DNA of 61,321 bases from a virus: positions 1-61,321 of IMG/VR virus record IMGVR_UViG_3300021181_000012; one strand, written 5' to 3'. This document shows positions 28,268 through 37,381 of this stretch, piece after piece; position 1 is the first letter of the stretch, and every line of letters starts with the position of its first letter. The notes under the pieces were generated by a model. The model saw only the letters and a list, made by a program, of their open reading frames with translations, did no database searches and was not told where the DNA came from. The position numbers and the translations under genes were made by a program.

Positions 28268-29317
28268 TTAGGTAACTTCCTCGTGGTAAAAGTGCGCCGC
28301 ATCCGCGCCTGCCGCTGTCCAGGCAATGCCGGTGGCAGGGTCGTTGGGGATACAGTTCTGCACCCAGGTTAATCCCGAGTTCGCGGTAAAGGTTGTGCCC
28401 GTGGCGGCCGAGCCGCTGCTGAGCACTCCGTTCGTATAGGTGCGCGTGGCGGCGTCATCCTTCTGGTAGTAAGACACGGCCACAACCTGCGAGGGCGCAG
28501 TAGTCAGGCTGGCGCTGGGCATGGCGTAATCGTCAATCACAGCCGAGCCGTTGGCGCTCACATAGTCCGAGGAGTTCGGCGGCACGACGGCAACGCAGGC
28601 GTGGTTGGTGCCAAGACCGTTCGGAGTCCAGTTGGTGTTCGTGCCCGCGCCGCTGGGTAACTTGGTTACGGGCTGGCGGTCGGTGCCGATGGGCGCGTTC
28701 TGGGTCGAGCCGGTTGCGTCCCACACGCGCAGGTAGTCGGTGTACATCGACTGGTTAGTGTTGCCGATCGCGCCGATCTCCACCTGGTTGGCGTAGGCGT
28801 TGCCGGTCTGACTGGTGTTCAGACTGGCGGCGCTGTTGATGACCTGCACGCCATCGAGCCAACACTTCACCTGGCCTACAGTGGTCGAGAATGTGACCTG
28901 CACTTCAATACCATGAACGGGCAGAGTCGCGGTGGTAATCAATCCATTCGATGACGCGGGGCCAACGGCCGTGCCGCCCGATCCACCACGATAGAACTGC
29001 AGTGAGCCCGTAGCGGTGAGCCCCAGGTAGCACTGGATGGTACCAGCATCGCGGAAGCCGAAGACTCCGGAGTTTGAGCTGGGCGGCAGTGAGCCCGCGC
29101 CGAAGCTGCAGAAGCCGATCAGCGTGGCCTGGTTGCTGGTCAGGTTTTTGCGCAGGGCCGCGTTGGTGGCAATGAGCACACCGCCGCCCTGGCAGCCACT
29201 GGGCGGGGTAAAGCGCGCAAAGGCTGAAGAGTAGGTGATGGTGCCAGTCACCAGGTCGTAGGGCGACTGAGCCGAAGTGGTGATGGTGCAGTAAGTGTCG
29301 GTGAACTGAAAGGCCAT
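28268..29317 (-). CDS. LamG/concanavalin-like tail protein, 349 aa
   Basis: A Ser/Thr/Gly-rich, strand-rich protein. GIEVQVTFSTTVGQVKCWLD plus GVQVINS is typical of a LamG-type jelly-roll sugar-binding fold, and the ending YYQKDDAATRTYTNGV fits virion proteins of this kind. It probably binds the host surface. It is followed with a 3-nt gap by the 27719-28264 gene. Function inferred from fold and place. Confidence 0.75.
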   Translation of the reverse strand: MAFQFTDTYCTITTSAQSPYDLVTGTITYSSAFARFTPPSGCQGGGVLIATNAALRKNLTSNQATLIGFCSFGAGSLPPSSNSGVFGFRDAGTIQCYLGLTATGSLQFYRGGSGGTAVGPASSNGLITTATLPVHGIEVQVTFSTTVGQVKCWLDGVQVINSAASLNTSQTGNAYANQVEIGAIGNTNQSMYTDYLRVWDATGSTQNAPIGTDRQPVTKLPSGAGTNTNWTPNGLGTNHACVAVVPPNSSDYVSANGSAVIDDYAMPSASLTTAPSQVVAVSYYQKDDAATRTYTNGVLSSGSAATGTTFTANSGLTWVQNCIPNDPATGIAWTAAGADAAHFYHEEVT

Positions 29318-29350
29318 AGGGTGTATACTCAGCGATCAAAGGAGATCGCA

Positions 29351-29641
29351 ATGCCAAAAGGTATGGGGTTGATTCTGTCCGCTGCCGGGCTATTCATAGG
29401 CTTCACGTTTGGCTACTTCTTCGACCTGGCCAAGTGCGACCACGACTATCACCCGTTCGGTACTACGCCGTATCTCTACGACACGCACACGGGAAGGGTG
29501 TGTGCCCCGCTTCGGGAGTCAGAAGACGCGTACAAAAAAGCTACCGTGAATCCAACCCCCGGCAGCCCACTCGGAGACGTGTTCGACCAGGCAGCCAAGT
29601 TGCCCCATGGGGCGGCCGACATGATCCCGGCCTGTGAGTAG
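29351..29641 (+). CDS. small rightward membrane protein inside the leftward virion block, 96 aa
   Basis: ATG 29351 follows AAAGGAGA. One N-terminal transmembrane helix (LILSAAGLFIGFTFGYFF) is followed by a polar domain with three Cys. It is the only clear rightward gene between 27.7 and 61.3 kb, squeezed between two leftward genes with end gaps of 33 nt and 0 nt. TATACT at about 29323 may be its -10 box. It looks like an independently expressed moron. Confidence 0.7.
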   Translation: MPKGMGLILSAAGLFIGFTFGYFFDLAKCDHDYHPFGTTPYLYDTHTGRVCAPLRESEDAYKKATVNPTPGSPLGDVFDQAAKLPHGAADMIPACE

Positions 29642-32600
29642 CTACCATAGCGGCATGTGCGGCGAGAGATCGCGCAGCAGCCGGTTGTAAGTGGGGTCGG
29701 CCTCGCGGTCTTTCTTAATCATCGAGGTTAGCGCCTTCTTGACGTATGCCTTGCCCTTCTCTTGAAGGATCGGCAGCAACAGCTTCTTCTCCTGCGGCGT
29801 GGCCACGTCGTAGACCTGCAGCAGCTCTTTCACCGGCAGCCGATTCGAGCGCGTGTAGAGGCGCGCGTCCCAGTCGCTCATCGGCTTACCTTCAGCGCCA
29901 CCTTTCGAGGTAGCCTTGAAGTTGTCGTAGATCTGTTTGGCCTCGTCCTGGGTAAGCTCTTCGTCGTGAACTTTCTGGTTGATGTCCGGGCCTTTCAGTT
30001 TCCCGCTTCTCAGGTCGTCTTCCAGTTGCATCACATACTGGTGGCGGTTCAACTTCGCGGTATCCACCGGCCCAGACTCCGAGTTAGAACTCGCCAGCTT
30101 CGAGGCCGTCTTGTAAGCCGTGGTTGTGTCAGGCTCGACGTTAACGCCTAATGAGCGCGCCACGCCGGTGCCAATGCCTTCACCCTCGCGCCGGAAGGTT
30201 GGCACAAAGTTCTGTGAAGAGATGGGCAAGACGTTGCGCAACAGGTCGTGAACTTGTTTCTCGGCCGTGACCTGCTTGCCTTGCTCGTCGCGGCCTTGCA
30301 GGTACTCTGCGCCCGTGCGCATGGTAAGCGGGTTCAGACGGTTATAGATAAATCCGCGCGGGTCGGTCATGGCGTGGAAGATGTCCTGCGGCATGGTGCG
30401 CACCGACATCACATTTTTGCCATCCGGCGAGACCACCGCAAAAGGGTGCTCGGGATGGATCTTGCCGTTGACTAACAGATTCAAGGCTTGCGCGGCGGCG
30501 AAGTTATACAGCGCAATGCGTCCCAGGCTCTGGGCAATGACCGATCCGCCAGGCTGGAATCCATACTTAGCGAAGGCGACCTGACTTCCGGTGAAGTCGG
30601 GGGCTAGCAGGAACAGCCGCAGGGCGTCGCGCGTGTTCATACTGGTGCCCAGCATCTTCCAGTTGAGACCGCCGAAAGCTGCATCCACAATTTTAGACGC
30701 GGCGAAGTCTACCTGGTCTGGGCTCCAGTTCTTATTGCGCTCGCCGAGCTGCTTCGATACCTTCTCGAAGGCTGCACCTTTGAGGCGATCGATGTAGCCA
30801 TTCGCGCCGAACAGCTTCTGCTCGATGTTCTCCATCGCCTTGCCGAAGACTGGCACCTTACTAAGCAGTCCGCCGCCGCCGCCCAGGCCCTCAGAAAATT
30901 CAAGTCCAGCCTTGGTCGATCCGCCAAGGATGGTGGGGCCGAATTTCTTCGTCACGGCCGCCGAGTCTGCGGCCAGTCGTGGCGGCCGGAAAGCTTCCAT
31001 CGGCCCCAGGCCCATCTGGAGTCCGCGCAGATATTCCGTGGTCCAATGGAAGGGGCTGAGGAGTGGGTTGAGTAAGCTGGTCTTCGCCGTTGAAGATAAC
31101 TTGAGCAGCGGACCGAGGATTGAGTTCTTGCGCAGCCATGAGCTGTCTTCGCCGAAGGCGGTCTTCACCGGCTCGACATACTTCGGGTGAATCAGCAGCG
31201 GCTTTGCCTCGGTGATCGGAATGCTTTTGGTTGAATCGTTCGGATCGCGCGCGTCGGCGAGCCAGCGCCTGCGGGTAAAGGTATCCGGCCCATCCTTGTA
31301 GTCATGCACGTCGAGATAGAGCTTGCCATCCTGGCCCTGGAATAGGCGCTCTGGTGGAACCTTATTCAGATCAACACCTGCCGCGTCGGCAGAAACGGCC
31401 GTGCGCGTCTTGCCCGGCATCAATCCAGTGCCGCCATTAGGATCTGGGATCACTTCCTTTACGCCGCGAATGGTAGCCGGGCTTACGGCCATCGGCATCC
31501 CGTCTTGAACGCGCTCCGCCAGTAGCGCTTTTTCGGCTTCGAAGTGGGCCATTTTCTGGCCAACCTGACGGATATATTCTGCGTGCGCCGCTGCGAGCCC
31601 GCGCGTTGGTTCCAGTCCTGCCTTCAGGGCATCGACGGCGGTCGGGAACTCGCGCGCCTTCAGGTGCTGTGGTGTGCCCACCATTCGCCGCGAGCGATCA
31701 AGCAAGCCGGAGTTCATGCCGTCTTGCGGATCGTAGATGTGCGGCCCGGCGTAGTTCTCACGGCCTTCGTTCGAAGCGCCGCCAGGCAACGCCTCGCGGA
31801 CGATCTTCCTGTCTTTGTAGTCTTCCCAGAACTCGCGATACCGATCCGCCAAGCCAGACGACAGGTTCTTCACTTCGTCGGGCAGCTTCTGGGCCTTGTC
31901 GAGCAGGTCGGCCCAGCGCTGGCGAATCTGGGGTTGAATGTTCTTGTCGGCCAGCACATCATCGTGCCAGGCTTTGAGTTGGTCGGTGGTAGTCAGTCTG
32001 GGCGGAGCGTTGGGGCCGAACGGGCCAACGGGCGCGGCTTCCCCCAGCTTCCCGCCAGCTTCGTGATACAGCATGGCAGCCATGTCGGTGGGCTTGTCTT
32101 TGATAAGGTCGAGATGGTCGTGCTCGAACTGCTCGGCGCGCTGGTTGAACGAGCGCTCCTGCTGCTGCGCGATGCCGATGATTTCCTTGTCGTGCTCAAC
32201 CACCGGCGAGTCTGGAGTGCCGCGCAGTAAATGCGCCGCGCTCAGCCCGGCCGCGACCGTTCCCAACGCAGCCGAAGTAATCATCTCTGCGGCCGTGTCG
32301 GTGTCCCCGGCCTTGATGGCGTCGCCAATGCGCGGCACGGCTTTGGTAACGTCGATGATCTGGTTCGCGGTGAAACCGAAGTTAGCCAGCTTCTCAATCG
32401 TACCTGAAGCCGTGGCTACCTTGGCCGCAACGTCTGGGCTAAGTCGAGATAGCAGTGAGGCTCCGGCCCGCCCAGCCACACTCAGTCCGCCTTCAGTCAC
32501 AGCTTCGCCAGCCTCGGCGGCAGCCGTAGATGCACCGGCTTCGGCGATCCCACCCAGGCCGCCAGTTACTAACATCAATCCGATGTTCAGCGGGCTAGTT

Positions 32601-32941
32601 AGGCCAGAAGCAAACTTCTCTGCGGCGCGCTCGATACCACCGGCACCTTGCCTGTATTCGGGAATACCGAAGTAGGTAGAGAGCGGGCGCGTGAGTGCCG
32701 ACTCACCTTCGCCCATGTTGCCGGGTCCGCCGCCAGAGTCCTGGCCAGAGCTTCGGGCGGCTGCTGCCAGGGGGCTCAGCGATTCTCCGCCAGGCGCGGC
32801 GGATGGCGACGCAGTATCCTGCGTGGACATTGCCTGCTGTAGCGGGCTACTGGAGGCAATGGGCGTGTCGGGTGTTTGTGCCTGAGTACGACTGGCGGCT
32901 AGAGCTTGTGCCAGCGGACTGCCCTGCGTGTCGTCTGCCAT
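29642..32941 (-). CDS. large internal virion protein, 1099 aa
   Basis: A Ser/Gln/Ala-rich N-terminus leads to hydrophobic Gly/Ala stretches (GLMLVTGGLGGIAEAG, around 130-145) and long helical regions. Internal repeats of charged heptads occur around residues 255-345. Size, composition and position among tail and internal genes suit a podovirus ejection or internal core protein. It has no enzymatic motif that I recognise. Start at ATG 32941, directly after the next gene stop. Confidence 0.75.
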   Translation of the reverse strand: MADDTQGSPLAQALAASRTQAQTPDTPIASSSPLQQAMSTQDTASPSAAPGGESLSPLAAAARSSGQDSGGGPGNMGEGESALTRPLSTYFGIPEYRQGAGGIERAAEKFASGLTSPLNIGLMLVTGGLGGIAEAGASTAAAEAGEAVTEGGLSVAGRAGASLLSRLSPDVAAKVATASGTIEKLANFGFTANQIIDVTKAVPRIGDAIKAGDTDTAAEMITSAALGTVAAGLSAAHLLRGTPDSPVVEHDKEIIGIAQQQERSFNQRAEQFEHDHLDLIKDKPTDMAAMLYHEAGGKLGEAAPVGPFGPNAPPRLTTTDQLKAWHDDVLADKNIQPQIRQRWADLLDKAQKLPDEVKNLSSGLADRYREFWEDYKDRKIVREALPGGASNEGRENYAGPHIYDPQDGMNSGLLDRSRRMVGTPQHLKAREFPTAVDALKAGLEPTRGLAAAHAEYIRQVGQKMAHFEAEKALLAERVQDGMPMAVSPATIRGVKEVIPDPNGGTGLMPGKTRTAVSADAAGVDLNKVPPERLFQGQDGKLYLDVHDYKDGPDTFTRRRWLADARDPNDSTKSIPITEAKPLLIHPKYVEPVKTAFGEDSSWLRKNSILGPLLKLSSTAKTSLLNPLLSPFHWTTEYLRGLQMGLGPMEAFRPPRLAADSAAVTKKFGPTILGGSTKAGLEFSEGLGGGGGLLSKVPVFGKAMENIEQKLFGANGYIDRLKGAAFEKVSKQLGERNKNWSPDQVDFAASKIVDAAFGGLNWKMLGTSMNTRDALRLFLLAPDFTGSQVAFAKYGFQPGGSVIAQSLGRIALYNFAAAQALNLLVNGKIHPEHPFAVVSPDGKNVMSVRTMPQDIFHAMTDPRGFIYNRLNPLTMRTGAEYLQGRDEQGKQVTAEKQVHDLLRNVLPISSQNFVPTFRREGEGIGTGVARSLGVNVEPDTTTAYKTASKLASSNSESGPVDTAKLNRHQYVMQLEDDLRSGKLKGPDINQKVHDEELTQDEAKQIYDNFKATSKGGAEGKPMSDWDARLYTRSNRLPVKELLQVYDVATPQEKKLLLPILQEKGKAYVKKALTSMIKKDREADPTYNRLLRDLSPHMPLW

Positions 32942-34132
32942 TTATTGGAGAGCTTGCCGAACCGCGCCAACCGCTTTCTTCCCGGCTTGGTATATGTTCT
33001 TGGCCCCTGATTCAAGGATCGGCGTAACGTCGCCCCTTGACGGAGCGGCCGGATGCGCAGCAGGATCGTCTGCGTAGCCTTGGTCAACCAACAACTTGTT
33101 AGCTTTCACCATATCGCCGCCGCTTTGAGAGAGCGCTCTCTTAGCCACATCCACGGGAGCTGTCATCCCCTGCGTCGTAGCCTTGGGGATCGCCGTGGTC
33201 GCATTGATCCCGAGCGCCTGGGTTTGCAAGCCGCGCAGAGTTTCCTGCTGCTGCTTCAGTTCATCGGCGCGCGCCTGGTCGTTCTGGTTCTTGGCTTCGA
33301 TGATGCTTTTCTCCAGGGAGTCAATCTCTTTGGTCAGAGTCCCGGCAATCGCAAATGCGGCCTTGGGATTCTTGGCGCTCAACTGTTTCAGCGCATCCTG
33401 GGTGGTCGCATTCGGGTCCGTCTTCTTCATTTCATCGAAGGTCTTGTTCCACTCAGTGAGGCCACGGTCCAGGAGCTGAGAATTTTTCTCGTCCTTGCTG
33501 GCCCGACCAGCCTCGGCGGAGTCCTTTAGGGCGGCGGCGTCCAACTGCCGAATGCGCGCCGAGGTCTCGCCATTCTTCAGCTTCTCGTTCTCGTTCGCCA
33601 GGGTCTGCTGGTGCGCTTTTTCATATTGACCGGTGAGGACAGAGAACTGTTGCACCGGTATCGATTGACCAACGCGTAACTTCTCGGTCGTGCCAGGATA
33701 GTAGGTGTCGATCTTCGATTGCTTCAACAAGTCGAGATATTCTTTTGTAAGCGGGACCGAGGCGTCCTTGTCGAACGCGCTATACACGGGAGCGTAGGAA
33801 GATGTAGTGTTCCCGGCCTTGTCGGTGGTTAGAATCGTTTTAACGCCGGTCTGTTCCCAGTCCCACGCGGTAGCTTTCGGGTTCGCCTTGATGATGGCGT
33901 CCATCTCCTGTTGCGACTTATTGTCTGCCATCGGCGCAACACCGGCTGCCCGGTAAGGCGAGAACTTGGCGATGCTGTTTTCCGCTTCGCGCTGGTATAA
34001 GCCAAACTTTCGGTCTTCACTGAAGGCGTTGATGGTTTGCTGGGTCCTTAACGTCTCCAGGTTCTCGTGGGCGATCGTGGCCCTCCGCATCTCTTGCTCA
34101 GTCTGAAAGCCCTGGGCCTCGCGCTGATTCTT
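32942..34132 (-). CDS. coiled-coil internal virion protein, downstream part after an amber codon
   Basis: From 34132 an open frame of 14 codons (KNQREAQGFQTEQE) leads to ATG 34090 and then 382 residues, mostly coiled coil (for example KIDTYYPGTTEK flanked by heptads; ESIIEAKNQNDQARADELKQ region). The same frame upstream is the 34133-34558 gene, separated by one TAG only. The coiled coil looks continuous across it. ATG 34090 has only a weak ribosome site. Either separate initiation, readthrough or a recent nonsense mutation explains this. Confidence 0.75.
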   Translation of the reverse strand, partial: KNQREAQGFQTEQEMRRATIAHENLETLRTQQTINAFSEDRKFGLYQREAENSIAKFSPYRAAGVAPMADNKSQQEMDAIIKANPKATAWDWEQTGVKTILTTDKAGNTTSSYAPVYSAFDKDASVPLTKEYLDLLKQSKIDTYYPGTTEKLRVGQSIPVQQFSVLTGQYEKAHQQTLANENEKLKNGETSARIRQLDAAALKDSAEAGRASKDEKNSQLLDRGLTEWNKTFDEMKKTDPNATTQDALKQLSAKNPKAAFAIAGTLTKEIDSLEKSIIEAKNQNDQARADELKQQQETLRGLQTQALGINATTAIPKATTQGMTAPVDVAKRALSQSGGDMVKANKLLVDQGYADDPAAHPAAPSRGDVTPILESGAKNIYQAGKKAVGAVRQALQ

Positions 34133-34558
34133 CTAGTCCTCTATCTTATTGCGGCGCTGTTGTTCCGTCTGCGCGCGCTGCCGGTCCTGCTGCTGCTGCG
34201 CGTTCTGCTGTGCCGAGGCCGCACCTTTCCCCAGGCCGCCGAGGAAGCCACCGCCGCCCACGCCCGCCAATCCCATCATCGCGCCCATCACCATCGAGCG
34301 CCCCCACTGTCCTGGGGACTTCGGTTGACTCGGATCTCCACCACCCATGAAGTCACTCATCGCCTTGCCGAGCATGGCGTGCTTGGCGACGGCGGCTACA
34401 CGCGGATCTTGTTGCGGCTGCTGCGGGGTAGCCGGTTGTGGTCCCTGAAACTGCGCCATCCGCTGCTGCAGCGGAGCATTGCCCACCTGCCCTGGGTCCT
34501 GTTGAGGTCCGGGCGGAGCCTGCTGCGGTTGCTGCGTCTGCATGGGTAAGTCAGCCAT
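34133..34558 (-). CDS. Gln-rich internal virion protein, upstream part ending in amber TAG
   Basis: 141 aa: a Gln/Pro-rich N-terminus, a Gly-rich hydrophobic middle (MVMGAMMGLAGVGGGGFLGG) and a Gln/Arg coiled-coil end (AQQQQDRQRAQTEQQRRNKI) that stops at TAG 34135-34133. The coil continues in frame in the next 14 codons and the 382-aa product. A membrane-active middle fits ejection proteins. See the next entry for the joint reading. Confidence 0.75.
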   Translation of the reverse strand: MADLPMQTQQPQQAPPGPQQDPGQVGNAPLQQRMAQFQGPQPATPQQPQQDPRVAAVAKHAMLGKAMSDFMGGGDPSQPKSPGQWGRSMVMGAMMGLAGVGGGGFLGGLGKGAASAQQNAQQQQDRQRAQTEQQRRNKIED

Positions 34559-34590
34559 GAAATTCCTTTTGTGCTTTTGTAAGCTAGAAG

Positions 34591-34971
34591 CTAGGTCGTG
34601 AAGTAACTCAGTGGCGTCGTCGAGTCAATCGCCTGGTCAGTGAGCGCCCGGCGCAGAAAGCTGACAACGGTACTTACACCGCCGAGTTCCTTGATGCCGT
34701 AGACGCCGAGAACGTTTGCCAGTGTGCTGGTGGGTTGCAGGCCAGCGCGTGACTTGCCGGTAATCTTCAGCTCCATGTCAAACAGCGCGGCCTTGTAACC
34801 ACTAAGCAGGGAAGCGAACACACGTCGGCCCTGCTCGTCGGTCTCATGCTTGCCCGGCCGCGCGAAGCTGCGAATCAGTAAAGGGTTGCGCAGCCGGTAA
34901 GCTTCGGATTCAGGATTGTGAATGCCATTCGCTTTACCGATAGCATCCACTAAGGCTTCGATCTTGTTCAT
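34591..34971 (-). CDS. structural hypothetical protein, 126 aa
   Basis: A helical soluble protein (MNKIEALVDAIGKANGIHN at the start; FASLLSGYKAALFDMEL). It lies among internal virion genes with short gaps. The layout recalls small virion-morphogenesis proteins with a lysozyme-like N-terminus, but no catalytic site is visible. Function unknown. Confidence 0.65.
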   Translation of the reverse strand: MNKIEALVDAIGKANGIHNPESEAYRLRNPLLIRSFARPGKHETDEQGRRVFASLLSGYKAALFDMELKITGKSRAGLQPTSTLANVLGVYGIKELGGVSTVVSFLRRALTDQAIDSTTPLSYFTT

Positions 34972-34974
34972 AAG

Positions 34975-35613
34975 TTAGAGTGAGCCCAACAGTCCGGCAG
35001 CTCCACCGCCCATGCCGCCCGTCATCAGGCCCATAGCTCCGCCGCCCACCAGGCCGCCGATCTGCTGCAGGGCCTGCTGATTCTCCTGGTAGTTAATGCT
35101 GGCCGAACTAAAGGCATCTTGCCCGGACGTGTTGGCCGCGCCCGCCAGGCCGGTCGGGTTATAGGTTGAGGCCGCGCCTTGCAGGCCGCCCGCCGCCGCC
35201 AGATAATTCTGCCGCCCTTGTGCGTATCCCGCCTGGGTAATGCCGAGCTGTTCGCTCGATTCCAGGCCCGCAGCGGTGTTCGCGTTCTGCCCTGCAATCT
35301 CCGCCTGGGTTCCGCTGGGCAAGAATTGATTACCGCCGCCAACCGCCGCGACGTTCTCATTGCTGGCTCGGGCAGCCGCAGCATATTGTGAAGCTGTGCC
35401 GCTGGTGGCCTGCGAACGCAGCGCCGAATCCTCGGCCGGACTAAACCCGTACTGGTTAATGCCAGCTTCCAGGATAGGAGCGAAGGACTTCTGCAGGCTG
35501 CTCAGGATGTTGGTTTGCCCTGAAAACATCTGCGAGTAGCCCTGCTGCAGGGTGCCATAGAAGGACGCCTGCTCGGCGGCGAGTTGATTTTGCTGGGAGC
35601 TGGGACCGCACAT
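34975..35613 (-). CDS. internal virion protein, Gly/Ala/Gln-rich, 212 aa
   Basis: Starts MCGPSSQQNQLAAEQASFY, continues with alternating helical and Gly-rich stretches and ends in a hydrophobic Gly-Met tail (GGLVGGGAMGLMTGGMGGG). Composition and tail match small podovirus internal proteins that insert in membranes during ejection. It follows the GNAT-like gene by 2 nt. Confidence 0.7.
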   Translation of the reverse strand: MCGPSSQQNQLAAEQASFYGTLQQGYSQMFSGQTNILSSLQKSFAPILEAGINQYGFSPAEDSALRSQATSGTASQYAAAARASNENVAAVGGGNQFLPSGTQAEIAGQNANTAAGLESSEQLGITQAGYAQGRQNYLAAAGGLQGAASTYNPTGLAGAANTSGQDAFSSASINYQENQQALQQIGGLVGGGAMGLMTGGMGGGAAGLLGSL

Positions 35614-35615
35614 AG

Positions 35616-36020
35616 TTAGCCTTGAAGATCTAAGAGGTAGTCATTCGTGTCCGCAATGCGGACAAAGCCGAAGTGCTTCTGGCAGAACCGAATCAAAGGT
35701 TCGGAGACGCTGTCAAAGACGAGGTACTTCATTCCGGTTCCCCGGATGCGCTCGCGCACGGCAGGGAATTCACGGGCCAAAGCCACCGCCGTGCGTCTCG
35801 GTTCCTGCGGAGCGAACTGAATATGTAGACGAACAATCTCGGCGTCGAGTGGCTCGATGCGGAGATACATGACCGGACCGACCTTATCTTCGACGGCCAG
35901 GTTCAGACTGTCGGACTGGCGGAAGAAAGCTTCCGTCATCCTTCTCGCGGAATGATCTTGATCGTGCGAGATCCAGTCACTAATGATTGGTCGGTCTTTG
36001 TCAGAAAGATGTCGCAGCAT
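35616..36020 (-). CDS. GNAT-like acetyltransferase-fold protein, 134 aa
   Basis: The order of elements (VGPVMYLRIEPLDAEIVRLH, EPRRTAVALAREFPAVRERI, GMKYLVFDSVSEPLIRFCQK, then FGFVRI) follows the GNAT N-acetyltransferase fold, with a short CoA-binding loop and the typical C-terminal H-x-x-GF. It sits among virion genes, as do similar proteins in other podoviruses. The substrate is unknown, and the CoA loop is weak. Confidence 0.6.
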   Translation of the reverse strand: MLRHLSDKDRPIISDWISHDQDHSARRMTEAFFRQSDSLNLAVEDKVGPVMYLRIEPLDAEIVRLHIQFAPQEPRRTAVALAREFPAVRERIRGTGMKYLVFDSVSEPLIRFCQKHFGFVRIADTNDYLLDLQG

Positions 36021-36025
36021 TCTGA

Positions 36026-37138
36026 CTAAGCGGGGCCTATCGCAAGCCAGGTAAACGGTGAGCCATCAGAACTGATAGTCGAGAAGCTGGTAGTGCCGAG
36101 AGCGTTGAGCTGGGTGGTGCCCGTGCCAGGTCCGGTGCTTAACAGCACGATTGGGGTTCCACTGAAGGCGACGCTAAAGGTAATCGTGGTTGTGCTGACG
36201 CCGGTGCCAAACTGCAGGCGCAGGCCGGTAGCGGGTACCAGCATCGCAGCGGTCTGCCAGTCGGCCGTCGATGAAGAAGTGGCTACCAGAGCCTGGCCAG
36301 TCGTTGGGGTGCCGCTGACCGTAACTCCGCCGATCGAGCTAGGCGTTCCCCAGCCTGCGGTGGTTCCGCTGGTAGCGGTCAGCACTTCGCCAGCGGTAGG
36401 GGTTCCGCTTACGGTAATGCCACCGACCTGGTTCGCGTTGTTGATGCCCGAGCCGCTAGTCTCGATAGCCGCGCCGGTTCCCACCGTCATCACAGCGGTC
36501 GTGTTGGTGCCCGAAGAGAGCGCCGCGAAACTTCCGACCGCGCTCGATGCCGCGATCCACTTCGTTCCAGTCCCGGTGGAGCTGAGGATCTGGCCAGCGG
36601 TCCCATTCGATCCCAAGCCATCGGTCAAGGTGGCGGCAATCACCAGATCGAGCAACGAGGCGTTCCACGGGGACGCGGCCGTGCCCAGCCTCTGGCTGGT
36701 GTTTCCGATCGCGGGCAGCAGGTTGTCGGCCGTAATGGTCTGATCGCCCGACGGACTTAACAACACCGCCGTGCCCAGCAGGCTGGGGCCGGTGCCGCTC
36801 ACCGGTATCCAAGTGCCTACATTGAAGGGCGACGGAGAAGATGGGACGAGATAGTTCTGCTGGTTGAGGCCAGCCTGGGTGCCGTTCGCCCGGTAGGTGT
36901 TGACCAGGTAATACGATCCAGCAGGAGTAAGTTGGTCGTTAGGCCAGACGAAGACCGCACCGGCAATGTTGCCGTTCGCGTCCAGCGGAATGCGCAGCGG
37001 GTATCCGGCCACAATCTCGCCTGGATCGACCGGCTCCTGCGAGTCGTGCGAGAGCTGCATGGTGAGATAGCCGTTAGCTAGCGGGTTGCCTTCGAAGTCT
37101 TGAAACGCTCCGCCTTGGATCTGTGTCTTGCCCGACAT
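36026..37138 (-). CDS. tail fibre protein, 370 aa
   Basis: The N-terminal domain (GGAFQDFEGNPLANGYLT, LDANGNIAGAVFVWPND, AGSYYLVNTYRANGT) is shared with the 27719-28264 protein and is probably the virion-attachment part. The long middle is a Gly/Thr/Ser-rich repeat region with several copies of a GGVTVSGTPTTGQALVATSS-like unit, typical of trimeric fibres. The end is a beta-rich tip (TTITFSVAFSGTPIVLLS). Confidence 0.8.
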   Translation of the reverse strand: MSGKTQIQGGAFQDFEGNPLANGYLTMQLSHDSQEPVDPGEIVAGYPLRIPLDANGNIAGAVFVWPNDQLTPAGSYYLVNTYRANGTQAGLNQQNYLVPSSPSPFNVGTWIPVSGTGPSLLGTAVLLSPSGDQTITADNLLPAIGNTSQRLGTAASPWNASLLDLVIAATLTDGLGSNGTAGQILSSTGTGTKWIAASSAVGSFAALSSGTNTTAVMTVGTGAAIETSGSGINNANQVGGITVSGTPTAGEVLTATSGTTAGWGTPSSIGGVTVSGTPTTGQALVATSSSTADWQTAAMLVPATGLRLQFGTGVSTTTITFSVAFSGTPIVLLSTGPGTGTTQLNALGTTSFSTISSDGSPFTWLAIGPA

Positions 37139-37151
37139 CGAATGGAAGCTC

Positions 37152-37379
37152 CTACAAAGAAGGGGTGATGATGCGCGACTGCGGGATCATGCCGTCGCGA
37201 TAGAACTGCCGCAGCGAGTCCGGGGTAACCACCACGGGCGGCAGAGGGCACCGTAGAAATGGGTTGGGACCAGGGGGAAAGACCGGGGAAGTGAAAGGCC
37301 CAGAGATCGACACGGCTGGCATCACCGGAGAGTAGCCGGTCATGTCACGTGGTGTGGTGGCCTCGGCTAAGGATGGCAA
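37152..37379 (-). CDS. small Pro-rich virion protein, 75 aa
   Basis: A Pro-rich chain with PFTSPVFPPGPNPFLRCPLP in the middle and a short basic end. No domain is recognised. It lies between the fibre and the 934-aa tail protein with gaps of 2 and 13 nt, so it is likely a linker or accessory of these. Confidence 0.55.
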   Translation of the reverse strand: MPSLAEATTPRDMTGYSPVMPAVSISGPFTSPVFPPGPNPFLRCPLPPVVVTPDSLRQFYRDGMIPQSRIITPSL

Positions 37380-37381
37380 CG

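Noticed and set aside
34133-34135. Genome-wide amber recoding (TAG read as an amino acid)
   Set aside because: Other genes, including Ro60, end properly at TAG with the next gene starting at once, so TAG still works as a stop.
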